Positions 1 through 20,237 of a stretch of 64,000 nt of DNA are shown here, piece by piece. This stretch comes from Salvia splendens (Eukaryota > Streptophyta > Magnoliopsida > Lamiales > Lamiaceae): positions 6,082,501 to 6,146,500 of the forward strand of contig NC_056039.1 in the NCBI RefSeq assembly GCF_004379255.2, read 5' to 3'. Every line of letters starts with the position of its first letter. Within the stretch, counting starts at the first letter, position 1. The notes under the pieces are model-generated. The model did no database searches. It saw nothing but the letters and a program-made list of their open reading frames with translations, and was not told where the DNA came from. A program made the position numbers and the translations under genes.

Positions 1-12
1 TACAATTACAAC

Positions 13-7650
<7,638 letters not shown>

Positions 7651-7715
7651 TGACAATTTAGTATACGAGTACTTTTTTATAATCTGAATTGTGAATAAAA
7701 ATACCTATCTCTTTA

Positions 7716-8267
7716 AAGCATCCTTAACCCATGCCCGGAATCAGTCCTCAAGTCCCCTCCACGTCATCATTCCCCTAAATTTGAGTCCTATACCACAACT
7801 CCTCTAATCCTGCAGGCCACATCCCGAGCCACAACTATTAAATTGCATTATTCACAACTTCACCTATTTTACTGTTAAAAATTAAAAACGTTGAACAATT
7901 ATAACACGAGAAATTCATTTTTAATTCAAAAATAATAAATTATAAACTAAAATATTAAATTAAAACATAAAAAAATGCAAAAAAATTTACACTTCTTCCT
8001 CTTCCTCTCGCCCCTCTTCATCCTTCAAAATGCAAAAAAAAAGCTCACCCTCTTCCTCTTGCCCCTCTTCATCGATCTTCTTCCCCTCCCCCTCTTCCAA
8101 ATGCAAAAGAAACCCTATAATTGGGGCCCGGGACTGGAAAAGCTCACCTCCAACGCCGGCCAGGCCAGACCCCGGGACCGGCCTGGGCCACAACTTCCTC
8201 TCCTCCATCGCGCGGGGCCGCAGGCCGGGACCCAGATGCGGTCTGGCCCGCAGCGTTAAGGATGCTC
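7716..8267. mobile_element. PIF/Harbinger-type MITE upstream of SMC3
   Basis: A 552-bp non-autonomous element. The ends are AAGCATCCTTAAC and GTTAAGGATGCTC, with TTA on both outer sides (7713-7715 and 8268-8270). The 3-bp TTA duplication and the GCATCC terminus match the larger Harbinger elements in this window. The left part is AT-rich and the right part is GC-rich with GGGACCGGCC-like repeats. Open frames inside it look like composition artefacts. It sits less than 100 bp from the probable SMC3 leader exon. Confidence 0.75.
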
Positions 8268-9939
8268 TTATTACTTGTACTCCTACATATATTTGTCCCA
8301 ACTCAGAAGCTCTTATGTGTGTTCACCTTCTTTGATTTCTTTTGTCTAGAATTGAAACTAGGTGAGAAATGTGGCTGGGTGGCCCACATAATTAAACCAA
8401 TAACCCAGTGTTCAGTGTCCTAGAAATAGCCCATGTTTTGATATTATTAAATTTAATTTTGCATTTAGTCTTTTGCTTCAATTTTTATTGGCCGATAATG
8501 CCCCTTATTCATTGTTATGTATCCTTCTCTGAAACACAAAATAGCAACTAAAAATCAAAAAATTATCCCATAATAGTCCAATTGCATAGTGTGCAAGAGC
8601 AGATATAACCAAATAGGCTTCCATTTATTTTTTGTTAATTTGAGATTTGTGCAAACTAGTTGTGGAATAAAAAAGGAAATTAATGAATGGAAAATTGCCT
8701 TATGGAAGTTCTGGGCATATTTCAACGAGAAGAAGAAGCCTCGCCCCTACCCTTTCAATTCCTATTTTCTTTTTTCCAATCAAACAAAAATCTACACTCT
8801 CTAAATTACTAGTTTTATAAATCGACCCATGAAGTTTTCTTTATCATAAACCAACAAGGAGTTTTCCCATCTTCTTCACAGTTTCATTAGTCCCCAAAGG
8901 TAGCCACTTTTCCTCACTTCTTCCATACACATACAGATGTTGTTCATAGCATTTTACAGAAACTACAAAAATCGATCCCAACATCCATTTGCATTCATAC
9001 AATCGCATACCATGTAATTTACATAAACTGTAGCCAAATCGTTGTTTCACAGCCGGAGCAGAATACGGCGGCAGTCTGACCATGTGTGGGCAACGACTGG
9101 AGCCGTGCGGATGGAGGTGGCGTGGACGTGCGAGGATAGTGTAAAGACTTCATTTGTTTCTTTGAATTTGGTACTGTATTAATTTGAGAGAGGAATTGAG
9201 ATTGGGGAAGAAGAAGAAATGCGGCGGTGGCTAGTTTCAAAATAAAAAATGCGGCGGTGGCTAGTTTCAAAATAAAAAATGCATGGGTAAAGAAGGAATT
9301 TAACAGTCAATTCTTGACTCAAAGATCGATGCAGGTACAATCATCACCCTCTTTGAAAGAATTGAAAAATGGCTATTTCTTCAAGGTACAGTGCGGGCCT
9401 AGTGTATCTCTATGGCCAACAAGAATTAATACAAGGAAGGTGAACACTCTAAATTAGACAGAAATAAGCCCTTGTCTGACTGTAACAAGGAAGGTGAACA
9501 CACCCTTAAATTTACAATAATCGTGACTATGTAATTAATTTTGTATATAAATGCATATTTTTTGTTTTATGGACAACGTTGTATAATTGCTTTAATGAGA
9601 AGATTATTGAAATCTACTAAATTCAATAGTTGCATTCGAAGTTTGGATATACATTTGAACAGCATATCTAGACATCAAAATTTTATTATGATTTTTCTTT
9701 ATCTTTTTTGTAGTATTTGATTGTTGTACATGTGATGTGATGTTATCATTAGCTCTAATATGAAAACAATATATTGTTAACTGAAATCTATACTAATTCA
9801 CATATTATGTGTTTCACTTGTCTGAAATTCATTTTGACTTTTTTACATGTATGTATATAATATATAGGCGTTAATATAATAACAACAATACTTATGAACT
9901 TTAATGCATAATATTTTTAACATGATTTCACTTTGTATT
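8268..9939. other. Intergenic stretch without a supported gene
   Basis: AT-rich sequence. The only structure I see is a 30-bp unit (ATGCGGCGGTGGCTAGTTTC plus an A-rich tail) repeated head to tail at about 9219-9278. A short minus-strand open frame at 9083-8844 has no recognisable family. Confidence 0.5.
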
Positions 9940-10079
9940 ATTTTTTACAAAGTGTTATCCAGTCTTCTCATTATTCTCTCTTTTATTTTACCATTTTTAC
10001 CCTTTAACTTTTTGTTACTAACATTTTTATAAAACGGGGAAAAAAAGTCAACGGGACTCCTAATGGTAAACGGATGGAG
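9940..10079. mobile_element. Degraded Stowaway-like fragment
   Basis: The right half resembles the inner arm of the 4287 element (TTTACCATTT, ACATTTTTATAAAACG) and ends CGGATGGAG followed by TA. I cannot place the left end, so this is probably a truncated or diverged copy. Confidence 0.45.
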
Positions 10080-10093
10080 TATAAAGAATAAGT

Positions 10094-11080
10094 GTGAACT
10101 ACGAAAATGGTCCATGGATTATGAGTTTACCTCGCTCATAGTCCTCCAATAGTCCATGGACTAAGGGTTTATTTCAAAATGGGTCATTTTGCACAGTTTT
10201 CTCCCGAAAATGACCTTGATGGGGGTTGGACAATTTGGTCTTTTTCACATTCTTAACTTTTTCAATATGATATTATTTCAATGATGCACTGATACTATTT
10301 CAGAATTTATTTTCTTCTTCCTTTTGTCATCATTCACTTTGTTTCTTTATTTCAATATTAGATTTAATTTTATAAAATAAATTTCAATCTTAGATTTCTA
10401 AATACCAATAAATAATTTAATTAAAATAATTTACCGATATTTAAAAAGCTAAATTTTAAATTTAATTTTATAAAATTAATTCTAATATTGAAATTGGTCA
10501 TTTTGCACAGTTTCTCCCGAAAATGACCTTGATGGGGGTTGGACAATTTGGTCTTTTTTCACATTCATAACTTTTTCAATCTGATATTATTTCAATGATG
10601 CACTGATACTATTTCAGAATTTATTTTCTTCTTCCTTTTGTCATCATTCACTTTGTTTCTTTATTTCAATATTAGATTTAATTTTATAAAATAAATTTCA
10701 ATTTTAGATGTTCAAATACCAATAAATAATTTAATTAAAATAATTTACCGATATTTAAAAAGCTAAATTTTAAATTTAATTTTATAAAATTAAATTTAAT
10801 ATTGAAATAAAGAAACAAAGTGAAGGATGACAAAGGAAGAAGAAAATCAATTTTGAAATAATATCAGATTTAGTACATTATTGAAATAATATCATACTGA
10901 AAAAATAAAAAATGTGAAAAGACCAAATTGCCCAACCCCAAAAGTGGAATTTTTGGGAGAAAACAGTGCAAAACAATTTCAAAATAAACCCTTAGTCTGA
11001 GAACTATTAGAGATATTTTTAAAGTCCATAGACTATGGACGAAATAAACCCATAATACATAGACTATTTTTGTAGTTCAC
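10094..11080. mobile_element. Long-inverted-repeat element (Mutator-like MITE candidate) with duplicated arm
   Basis: The element begins GTGAACTACGAAAATGGTCC and ends in the inverse form, ATTTTTGTAGTTCAC. The arms are inverted over much of their length: CACAGTTTTCTCCC near 10196 matches GGGAGAAAACAGTG near 10955, and GACCAAATTG near 10921 is the inverse of CAATTTGGTC near 10230. The left arm holds a direct duplication of about 305 bp (10186-10493 and 10497-10800). No transposase. A clear 9-bp duplication could not be defined, so the superfamily is an inference from the arm length. Confidence 0.6.
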
Positions 11081-11479
11081 TCAAAAAATAAAAATATTAC
11101 TTTAAACAAAAAAGTGAAAATAAGTGCATAATAGTACGAATATTGTGCAAATACTTTAAATGTAATTAAGTCTTTGTTAAAAAATATTTATTGACATATT
11201 TTTTTACCAGATATTTTCCAGTGTTAACAGTAAGAGCATCCGCAGCGGTGACACCACGCCGTCCGTCCATCCGTGCCAGCGGCGCGGCGCACCGCTGCTT
11301 GTCGTTGGCGCGGCGCTGCTCGATGCATCGAGCACGCCCGTGCCAGCGAGCAACACACGTGTCAACGCCTGATTGGCCAACGACAATGCCGTTGGAATTT
11401 CCTTTTTTTTAAAAAAATCAGATTTTAATTAAAAAATCCGATTAAAAATAAAAAAAAATCCACTTCCCAAAAAAATATA

Positions 11480-11732
11480 CTCCATCCGTCCCATATAATT
11501 TGTCCCATTTTTCTATTTCCGTTCGTCCCACATAATTTGTCTCATTTCACTATTTACCATTTTTAGTAGTAGACCCATATTTCCATTAACTCATTCTTAC
11601 TAACATTTTATTATAAAATTAATATATAAAAATAGGACACACATTCCACTAACTTTTTCAACTCACTTTTCATTACATTTCTTAAAACTCGTGCCCGGTC
11701 AGAGTGAGACGAATTATCTGGGACGGAGTGAG
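11480..11732. mobile_element. Stowaway-like MITE nested in the family A Harbinger element
   Basis: A 253-bp element starting CTCCATCCGTCCCATATAAT and ending GGGACGGAGTGAG, with TA on both sides. The interior is diverged (AATTTGTCCCATTTTTC, GAGACGAATTATCTGG). It lies between the left end of the Harbinger element and its ORF. Confidence 0.75.
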
Positions 11733-11897
11733 TAACATTTTTCCCCCACTTTTAATTTATTTTTCAATTTTTCCCCCAATAATACCCTCACTTCCACAAA
11801 AAAAATTTCACACCACACTACAACACAATTCTCTTCTAAATTTTCTCATTTCCATTCTTACAATTCTCAATCTTTCTTTCACTCTTATAACAAAAAA

Positions 11898-12203
11898 ATG
11901 TCTGGCTTCGGCGATCACCCCTCCAACTCCCGCGGTTGGAACCACGACACCGGCCCGAGTAGTTCCCAACGCCGTCCGCAAGGAAGGAATAAGTCGACGG
12001 CCAACCCCCCGTCGCGCCGCGACTCCATCAGCCCCCGATCCCGCTCCCTTTGTGCCACCTCAACCCCCACCAACTCGTTGTGGGGGGTTTTGGCCAAACT
12101 CAATTTGGCCGATAGGTCAACTGTGACCCCCGAGCAACTTCGATCGCATGTGGCAATGATACGAGGTCTCCAAAGAACATTGGAGGTAGAGTTGGATGAA
12201 TAG
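11898..12203 (+). CDS. Remnant ORF1-like protein of the family A Harbinger element (101 aa)
   Basis: The open frame begins MSGFGDHPSNSRGW and ends LRSHVAMIRGLQRTLEVELDE. The N-terminus (MSG followed by Gly/Asp/Ser-rich sequence) resembles the starts of the ORF1 proteins at 42908 and 45400. The acidic helical C-terminus (LAKLNLADRST, PEQLRSHV) looks like the dimerisation tail of Harbinger ORF1 proteins. The middle Myb/SANT-like part is absent, so this is probably an internal deletion that kept a frame. Function unknown; the link to ORF1 is an inference. Confidence 0.5.
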   Translation: MSGFGDHPSNSRGWNHDTGPSSSQRRPQGRNKSTANPPSRRDSISPRSRSLCATSTPTNSLWGVLAKLNLADRSTVTPEQLRSHVAMIRGLQRTLEVELDE

Positions 12204-12599
12204 TCTTCCACCGGGGTATTTTTAGCATTTAATTATGTAATTTTTATTTTTAGGAGTTTAATTATGTAATTTTTAATTTTTATGATTTTAATTATGTAAT
12301 TTTTAATTTGTAGAATTGTAATTATGTGACTTTTTTTTATAATTTGTAATAGTAATCCGGGTAATTTTAATGCATTTTAATATTGTAGAAATATTTTTAT
12401 TTAAATTGAATAATAGAATGGTGGGACCCTTGAGCTTGTCCTTGCGGAAGAGCACGAATGTGGGTGTTGTACTCTTGCCTAAGGACATGGAGTAAAAGTG
12501 CATCCGGGCCCACATCCATGCTCGTTAGCAAAAGTACGGATAGAGATGCTCTAAGAAGATTCAACCTCATCTTTTCCATTTTTAGAGTCTAACCATAGA

Positions 12600-15500
12600 C
12601 ATTATTTCTTTAACTTTTGCTCAAGGTTCATCTAATTCTTTCATTTGTACCGCCGAAAAGGATGGCGGAGGCAATTCTCAGTTATGAAGAAAACAAATTA
12701 AATTTGAATTTATTATTAGAAAGAATAATATAAACATCAATAACAGATTAATAAAATATGTGTTCAGTCTAAAATCAATAAACTCATCCACCGCAAACTA
12801 TTTAATTTTTTTTGAGCTGTTTAATTTGCCCCGCCTATTAACTTTGAAGTTTTTGCCAATTAAATGAGTTATTTCTCTTTAAAAAAAACATTTAACTTTA
12901 ATATCTCTATTTATCAAATTTATTTTATCTTTTAGTATCCTTTCTCGACTTAATTCATTAAACATAATATTTTAAATCTTTATGTTCATCTAATTGTTTC
13001 ACATCTATCGCTGAAAGGGGTGGTGGAGGCAACTCTTAGTTATGAAGAAAACAAATTAAAATTTTGAATTCATTATTAGAAAGCAATAAGAAGATTTGAA
13101 TTCATCTCTTCCACATCTAGGGCCTAACCACCGCCACTATTTCTTTAACTTTATCAAGGTTCATCAAGGATATTAATAAGAAGATTCAACCTCATTTTTC
13201 ATGTTTAGATTCTAAGTAACTCGGCTATTTTTTTAATTTTAGCTCAAGATTCACCTAATTTTTCTGCATCTATCGTGTCATTAATCTATTGGTGTAAGTT
13301 AGTTATCAAGTTCGAATTTGCGTATTTCTTACGAAGCCGAACGTTGGAAAAACATGTCCGGCTCTAAAATTGACATGTAATCTATTAATTAGATAGATGT
13401 GGAGTTTTTCATACTTTTATGTATTTTATGATCTAAATATAAACATTAATATGTATTTGATCTAATTAAATTAGTATAAAAAATTATTATAAGCAAATGA
13501 ACAATAAACATTAGAGAATATAGCCCATTCTCATCCACCAAAGACTATTCCAGTTTTTTGAGTTTGTCCGGTCTATTAATTTTGAAATTTTTGCCATCCT
13601 TCAAAAACGCGCCTACAAATTTATGTTATTCGTCCAGATTAATTGAAAATTCATGCTTTTAAAAATAGACTTTAAAAGTAAAATGTATTTTTAAAATAAG
13701 AGACCACATACTATACTTTCCATCCCAATTAATTGAGCCACATTTTTGTTCAATATTCAAGTTAAATAATTTTTTTTAAAATTCAGCTTTAATATTTTGA
13801 ATTAATATTTGAAATAATAATAAGATTCGACTTCAATTATTCTATTGTTTAGATTTTAGCTACTTCAACTAATATTTCTTTAACTTTCGCTCAAGATTCA
13901 CCTAATTTTTCTACATCAATATGTCGGTGAAAATTGGTTGTAACGTTCGAGTTTGCGTATTTATCACAAAGCCAAATGTCAGAAAAAAATGTCTTGCCAC
14001 AATTTATTGAAAATTGACACATTTTATATTTCATATTTGAAATATAACGTCAATAGAAGATAATAAAATATACTCCTATGTTCCATCAGTGGAGACAACT
14101 CTTCCATGTTTTTTTTGCTCAAGCTCATTCTTCCACATCTACCGTCATAAACTCATAATGATGGGGAGACAACTCTCATTTATGATGAAAACAAATTAAA
14201 ATTTTAATTAAATATTAAAAATAATAAGAAGAAGATTCGACCTCATTTCTTCCATTTTAGATTCTAACTACCTTTGCTAATTCTTAAGATTCACCTAATT
14301 TTTATACATCTATTGTCGGTCACATGCATCAATCTGCATGCTAAAATTGGTCATAAAGTTCGAGTTTGCGTATTTCTCACATACCAAACGTCAGGAACAA
14401 TGTCTTGCTATATATTTTAAAATTGAAATATAAACATTAACGGAAGATAATGAAATATGTGTTCTATCTAAATCTGTACAAATAAATAAATTAATAAATA
14501 AATAAATAAATAACATCAAATGAATAATAAACATTATAGAATACCAACCTACTATCATCTACCAAAGACTATTCAGTTTTTTGAGTTGTTTTTTTCCTTG
14601 GGTATGAATTTAGAAGTTTTTGCCATCCATAAATTAGGGGTGGCAAATCGTGCGGATTGGGTCGTTATCGGGTTGACCCGATAACGACCCAACCCAATAA
14701 GGCCAAACCCGAACCCAACCTGTTAAGGAAACCCCAAACCCGAACACGAATCCGACCCGCCACCTCCAAACCCGGACACGACCCGGACACGACCCAAACA
14801 CGATAGCGACACGAACCGCTTTGGGTTGACCCGACACGATAGCAACACGATATCGACCTGAACACGATAGCAACACGATAGCGACACAATAGCAACACGA
14901 TAGCGACCCGACACGATAACAACACGATAGCGACACGAACCACTTTGGGAGGTAGTTCTAATTTCTAAACCCTAATCTATTTTTTTATTATTTTCCTAAG
15001 TAAAAGTTACTAAATTAAATCTAATAAAAAATAAAAATAATAAAATAATAAAATATTAATTTTTAACAGGTTACCCGCACCCGACCCGCACCCGGCCCGA
15101 ATTTTTCGAGTTCTTATTGGGTCAACCCAATAATGACCCGTATCCAATAAGACTTGATCCAAACCCAATTATTTCGTGCGGATTCGTGTCGGATTATCGT
15201 GTCGTGTCAAAAATTGCCAGCCCTACCATAAATGGTGTTTGTCATGTTTAATTAGAAACACGGTATGCTTTTAAAAAAATGATTATAAAAGAAAAATATA
15301 TATTTTTCATTTTTCCTTTTGGAAAAAATCATTCTTTTGAATATATTTATTTATCAATTTTTTTCTCGTAGTTTTTTTTCTCTCAACTGAATTTATAAAA
15401 ACAATATATTTTAAGTTTCATGTCTTAAACTAATGTGTCAATACTTGATTTTTATTGAGACAGACAACATTATATGTCATTTTTCAGTGAATATCAGTAT

Positions 15501-18500
15501 TAACCGGTATCAAAGGTCCATTTAGGGAAATAAAACGTCGATTAATAGCCAAACTTTCATTTACTAAGAAAACGAACTAATATTTCAAATTAATTTACAT
15601 AAAGACAGTAAGATTCAACCACATTTCTTCCATGTTCATATTCTAACCACCTCTGCTATTTCTTTAATTTTCTAACAAGATTCACCTAGCTCATTCTTCC
15701 ACATCTATCGTCACATCACTTTGCATGCGAAAATTGGTCATTGAGTTCGAGTATGCGTATTTCACACGAAGCCTAACGTCCAGGAAGAATGTCTTGCCAC
15801 AATTTGCATAAATTGACAAATCATGTATTTTAAAATAGAAATATAACCATCAACAGAAGGTAATAAAATATACTATGTTCTATCTAAATAAGTACAAAAA
15901 ATAAAAAAATGAAGTAAATGAATAATAGACACATTAGAGAATATCAGCCAATTTTCATTCACCAAAGACTGCTCAATTTTTAAAAGTTGTTTTATATGCC
16001 CAATCTATGAATTTAGATGTTTTTGCCATCCATCTATTGTTTGTCATGTTTAACTAAAAAGATACTAGTATGTTTTAAAAAATTATTATAAATGAAAAAT
16101 ATGCATGTTATTTTTTCTCTGGGATAAAATAATTCTTTTGAATCTCTTTATTTACTAATTTTATTTTTTCTCCTAGATTATGTTTCTCAACTGAACTTAT
16201 TTAAACATTATAATCTAATTATTATGTCTAAGACAAATGTGTCAATTAAATAAGAATCGAAGGAGTATAACGCGTGGAATGGTGGTTACTGGTTAGGAAT
16301 AGAATTATACATTAATAAAGCTATAAATCACTACTCTCATCAGTCTCATGAAATACTGCTGTGAACAGTAATCAACTTGTTTTTTTTATTGAAACAGGCA
16401 AATTATATGTCGCTTTTTAGTGAATACTAATATTAAACAATATCCGGGGTCCATTTAGGGAAATAAAACGTCGATTAATAGGCAAACTCTCATCTACTAA
16501 GAAAATAATTGAAATTTTGAGTTAATCATCATAAAGTTAAACAAGATTCGACCTCATTTCGTCCATGTTTAGATTCTAACTATATTTGTTTTTTCTTTAA
16601 TTTTCGCTTGATATTTACCTAATTCGTCACATTATTATGCATGCGAAAATTGGTCATAAAGTTCGAGTTTGCGTATTTCTTATGAAACCGAACGTCAGAA
16701 AATGTCTTGCCAAATATTTTATAATTAAAATATAAACATTAACATAAGATAATGAAATATGTTTTCTATCTAAATCAGTACAAGGTATTAAAAAAAATAG
16801 AAGTAAATGAAAATACTCATTAGAATATCAACCAATTTTCATCTACCAAAGAGTGTATCCTTTTTTGAGTTGTTTTATTTGCTCAGTCTGTGAATTTAGA
16901 AGTTTTTGTCTTCCTTAATTGTTGTTTGTCATGTTTAACTAATGAGATAGTATGCTTTAAGAAATGATTATAAAAAAAGATAGCACATTTATTATTTTTT
17001 TCTTTTGGAAAAAATCATTCTTTTTTATTTATTAATTTATAAATTTTATTTTTCCTTCTACTTTTTTTTCTTAACTGAATTTATTAAAACACTACAGTAG
17101 TATTTCAATTCTATTTTTTAATGCCAATGTATCAATTAAATTAGAAGTAAAGAGTATGACGATCGAGTAGAATACGGTTAGGAGTAGAGTTATACTAATG
17201 TAAAGCTAAAAATTAACATACTCGTGAAAGATTATTGTGAACAGTAATTGATTTGTTTTTTATCGAAACAAACAACATGTATATCAATTTATAATGAATA
17301 TTAAACAATATATAGGGCCAAATTACGGCAATAAAACGTCGATTAATGGCCAAACTATCATTTAAAAAGAAAACAAATTAAAACTTCAAATTAATTATTA
17401 GAGGGATAAGAAGATTCTAATTATTAGAGGGATAAGAAGATTCGATCTCATTTCTTCCATGAATAAAATATATCTTTGCTATTTTTTGCTATTTCTTTAA
17501 CTTTCGCTCAAGATCCACCTAATTTTTCTACATCTATCGTCATTCATCACATCATTTTACATGTGAAAATTGGTCACAAAGTTTGAGTTTGCGTATTTCT
17601 CACGAACTTGAACGTCAGAAAAAATGTATGGCCACTATTTACTGAAATTTACACGTAATCAGTAATCTAATATATATATATATATATTCTACTAATTCAA
17701 TAAATGTGGAGTTTTTTCGTATATTTTAAAATTAAAATATAAACATCAACAAAAGATGATATAATATATGTTCTATTTGATAATGTAGTACAAAAAAAAA
17801 ATAGACGTAGATAAAAAATATACATTACAGAATATCGATCATTCCTCATCCCTCAAAAACATGCAATTCAATTTTGTGTTGTTTATCATGTTTAATTAGA
17901 AAGCTTTTCTCTCCATCCTCGTTAATTAAGTTACATTTCTAATTTACATGTTTCGAGATCTAAATGAGTTATTTTATCTTTTAGCAAAATTCACTATTTT
18001 AATTTTTATATTTATTAATTTTATTTTGTCTTTTACTTTAATTGCACTACTTAATTTAATAAATACAGTACGTATAATTTTTTAAATCTTACGATGGTAA
18101 TCAAATGATTCAGATAAATTAGGTACCGAATGAAAATGGTATATTGAGTAATAGTAGAATGATGCCTTGTGATACATTATACTATAGAGCTATAAATTAA
18201 CTAACTCAGTAAATATTGGTGTGTACAGATAATGATTCGTTTTTAATGTAATAAACAACATTATATGTCAATTTTAGGTGAATATTAGACAATATATAGG
18301 CTCCATTTAGGGAAATAAACGTTGATCAAAAGCTAAACTCATGTTGTGAATCTAACAAATAACTTAAAATTTTGAATTAATTATTAGAAATAATAATAAG
18401 CCTCATTTCTTTTATGCTTATATTCTAACTATCTCGGCAATTTCTTCAACTTTAGCTCAAGAGTCACCTAATTTTTCCGCATTTATCGTCACATCAATCT

Positions 18501-19125
18501 GCTGGTGAAAATTGGTTATAAAGTTCAAGTTTGCGTATTTTTCACGAAGCCACACGTCAGAAAAAGTTTCTTGCCACGATTTGCTGAAATTGATACTAAT
18601 TCTATAAGGTGGAGTTTTTCATACTTACATATTTCCATATATTTTATAACTGAAATATAATCATCAACAGAAGATAATAAAATATATTCCAAAGACTACA
18701 AAAATAGTATTACAAAAATATCAGTAAATCAGCAAATGACTTATTTTTAATGATACAAACAACATTATATGTCAATTTTTAGTGAATAGTACTAGTAATA
18801 AACAATATCCAGGGTCCATTTAGAGGAATAAAAGGTCGATTAATAGTCAAACTCTCATTTACTAATAAAATAAATTAAAATTTCAAATTATTATTAGAAA
18901 GATAGAAATTCATACAGTTAGGAAATAGCGCTCTGAACAGTAAATAATTTATTTTTTAATGAAATAAACAACATTAAACGTCAATTTAATGAAATAAACA
19001 ACATTAAATAGTGAGCCCTGTATTAATATGTTGATTTTTTTTTGAGGAAAAAAAAGAAGTCAATTTTAGGTGAATATTAAATAATATATAGGGTCCAATT
19101 AGAGAAATAAAACGTTGATTAATAA
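12600..19125. repeat. Decayed tandem array, about 0.9-kb unit, upstream of the EIN3-like gene
   Basis: Two conserved islands recur in direct orientation. Island A (around GTTCGAGTTTGCGTATTTCTC) occurs near 13310, 13929, 14342, 15729, 16643, 17565 and 18507. Island B (around GGTCCATTTAGGGAAATAAA) occurs near 15515, 16449, 17315, 18301, 18813 and 19091. The best-kept units are 0.87-0.99 kb apart; the first and last units are shorter. A third motif (GATTCAACCTCATTTCTTCC-like) precedes island A each time. No long ORF, LTR or tRNA-like sequence was found. A hAT element interrupts the array. The last island B lies about 200 bp from the likely transcribed leader of the EIN3-like gene. Confidence 0.7.
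14635..15225. mobile_element. Non-autonomous hAT element with perfect 8-bp target duplication
   Basis: A 591-bp element. The ends are TAGGGGTGGCAA and TTGCCAGCCCTA, and both sides carry CCATAAAT (14627-14634 and 15226-15233). The 8-bp duplication and the TAGGG ends are typical of hAT elements. The left half holds repeats of CACGATAGC and CACGAACC-type units at about 14790-14945. The ends are rich in AACCCGA-type motifs. No transposase. The open frames here come from the repeats. Confidence 0.85.
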
Positions 19126-19130
19126 CCAAA

Positions 19131-19131
<1 letters not shown>

Positions 19132-19164
<33 letters not shown>
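19132..19164. repeat. CT/CA microsatellite
   Basis: A CT run that passes directly into a CA run, at the junction between the tandem array and the EIN3-like upstream region. Confidence 0.95.
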
Positions 19165-19418
19165 GGGTTGTAGGAGTATTAAATTTTCTTACACGGCTCT
19201 GCTTCACGAAACGACAATCCGATTTACGAAGCACCACTCCAATAAATGTCATTATAAATAACACTCCCCTCCCCCCCCATCAATCTCTCCATCCCTCTCT
19301 CCTCATTTTCTACACAGGGTCAATAGTTTTCTGCGCCAAGGAGAGGGGATTGGACGACCTCTTTTTCTCCTTCACAGGAATTCTCTCAGCTACAAAGAAA
19401 ACAGTAACTATCTACTGC

Positions 19419-19447
19419 TTCTTCCTTCCTTCCTTCCTTCCTTCCTT
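19419..19447. repeat. CTTC microsatellite in the EIN3-like leader
   Basis: CTTC units repeated about seven times in the probable 5' leader or leader intron of the EIN3-like gene. Confidence 0.95.
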
Positions 19448-20237
19448 ACTGCTTCATTTCTTGCACGCTTCTAATTATTTCTTCCATCATTTTGGGTTGA
19501 AAAGTTGGTGTCTTTGATCGATTTGTTGTTTATAATACTAAATTTATTTTGACAACGTGCGGAATTAGAGGTGGGTTGCGTGATGAGTTTTTCTTCTTCA
19601 CTGCTCCACTAGTAATATTTTCAATTAGAAAATTGGGGGGTTTCAGTTTCATTAATATTACTAGGTTTCTTCTTTCTTCCCTGACTTTGTGAACAGCTTG
19701 TGGATCCGATTTTTTGGAGAAGTTGATATCGCAATTTGTATGCAAGTCGTTTTGATTCAAATTTCGGATGATTCTGGGCTGTGGCATGAGTTTTTACCTT
19801 TTTGATGCTTCAATTTGTTTCACAGCTTTCATGTTTTTTAATACATCTTCTGCAATTGCTACCTTTTTCTGTAATCTGTTAGATCTGCGGTTTTGCTTTT
19901 AGATTTTAGTAGAATTTAAAAACTTTGAACTGAAAGCTCACCTTTTTCTTTTCCAACTTTTTGGTTAAAGTTCATGTGATTTCTGTGATATGCTAAATTT
20001 AGTACTACTTAGGTTTAATAGTATTCTAAATTTATGCATAAATGTATAATCGAATAAACCAGAAATGTAATCTCTGCATGTGTTCTAATTTTGTCTCTGT
20101 ATAAATTTCAGCAATCTTAGCTGCAAATTTCTTGATGTTCATAATTTGCTATGTTTGCAGGTAGGAACACCTTTTTTGGTGATTCCTTTTTAACTATTTC
20201 AAAGCTTGAAGCTGAATAGAGTTCACAATCTGAAACG

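Larger units (their letters stand above)
11234..12551 (+). mobile_element. Non-autonomous PIF/Harbinger element, family A
   Basis: It starts GAGCATCCGCAGCGG, ends AGATGCTC, and is flanked by TAA on both sides. Both ends match the transposase-bearing element at 32781-34822 in inverted orientation: the 16-bp palindrome GCTCGATGCATCGAGC at 11318-11333, the CGTGCCAGCG repeats, the TGATTGGCCAACG segment, and the right end around 12421-12530. It is therefore a family A member with most of the interior lost. It contains a small ORF at 11898-12203 and a nested Stowaway at 11480-11732. Confidence 0.8.

Noticed and set aside
7975..8423. Overlapping open frames of about 100 codons on both strands
   Set aside because: They span the GC-rich part of a MITE and its border, with no recognisable domain.
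8844..9083. Minus-strand 79-codon open frame with a YGRSEEKWLPLG stretch
   Set aside because: It looks faintly like a gene fragment, but no domain, splice partner or second exon could be found.
14634..14943. Overlapping minus-strand open frames rich in Val, Ala and Tyr
   Set aside because: They are translations of the CACGATAGC-type repeats within the hAT element; no start context or conservation.
13700..17960. CCATCC-type scraps such as those near 13720 and 17910, suggestive of Stowaway ends
   Set aside because: No paired ends with TA duplications; they belong to the decayed tandem units or are too degraded to call.
12600..19125. LTR retrotransposon explanation for the repeated islands
   Set aside because: No gag/pol coding, primer binding site or polypurine tract is visible, and there are more than two copies at near-regular spacing.
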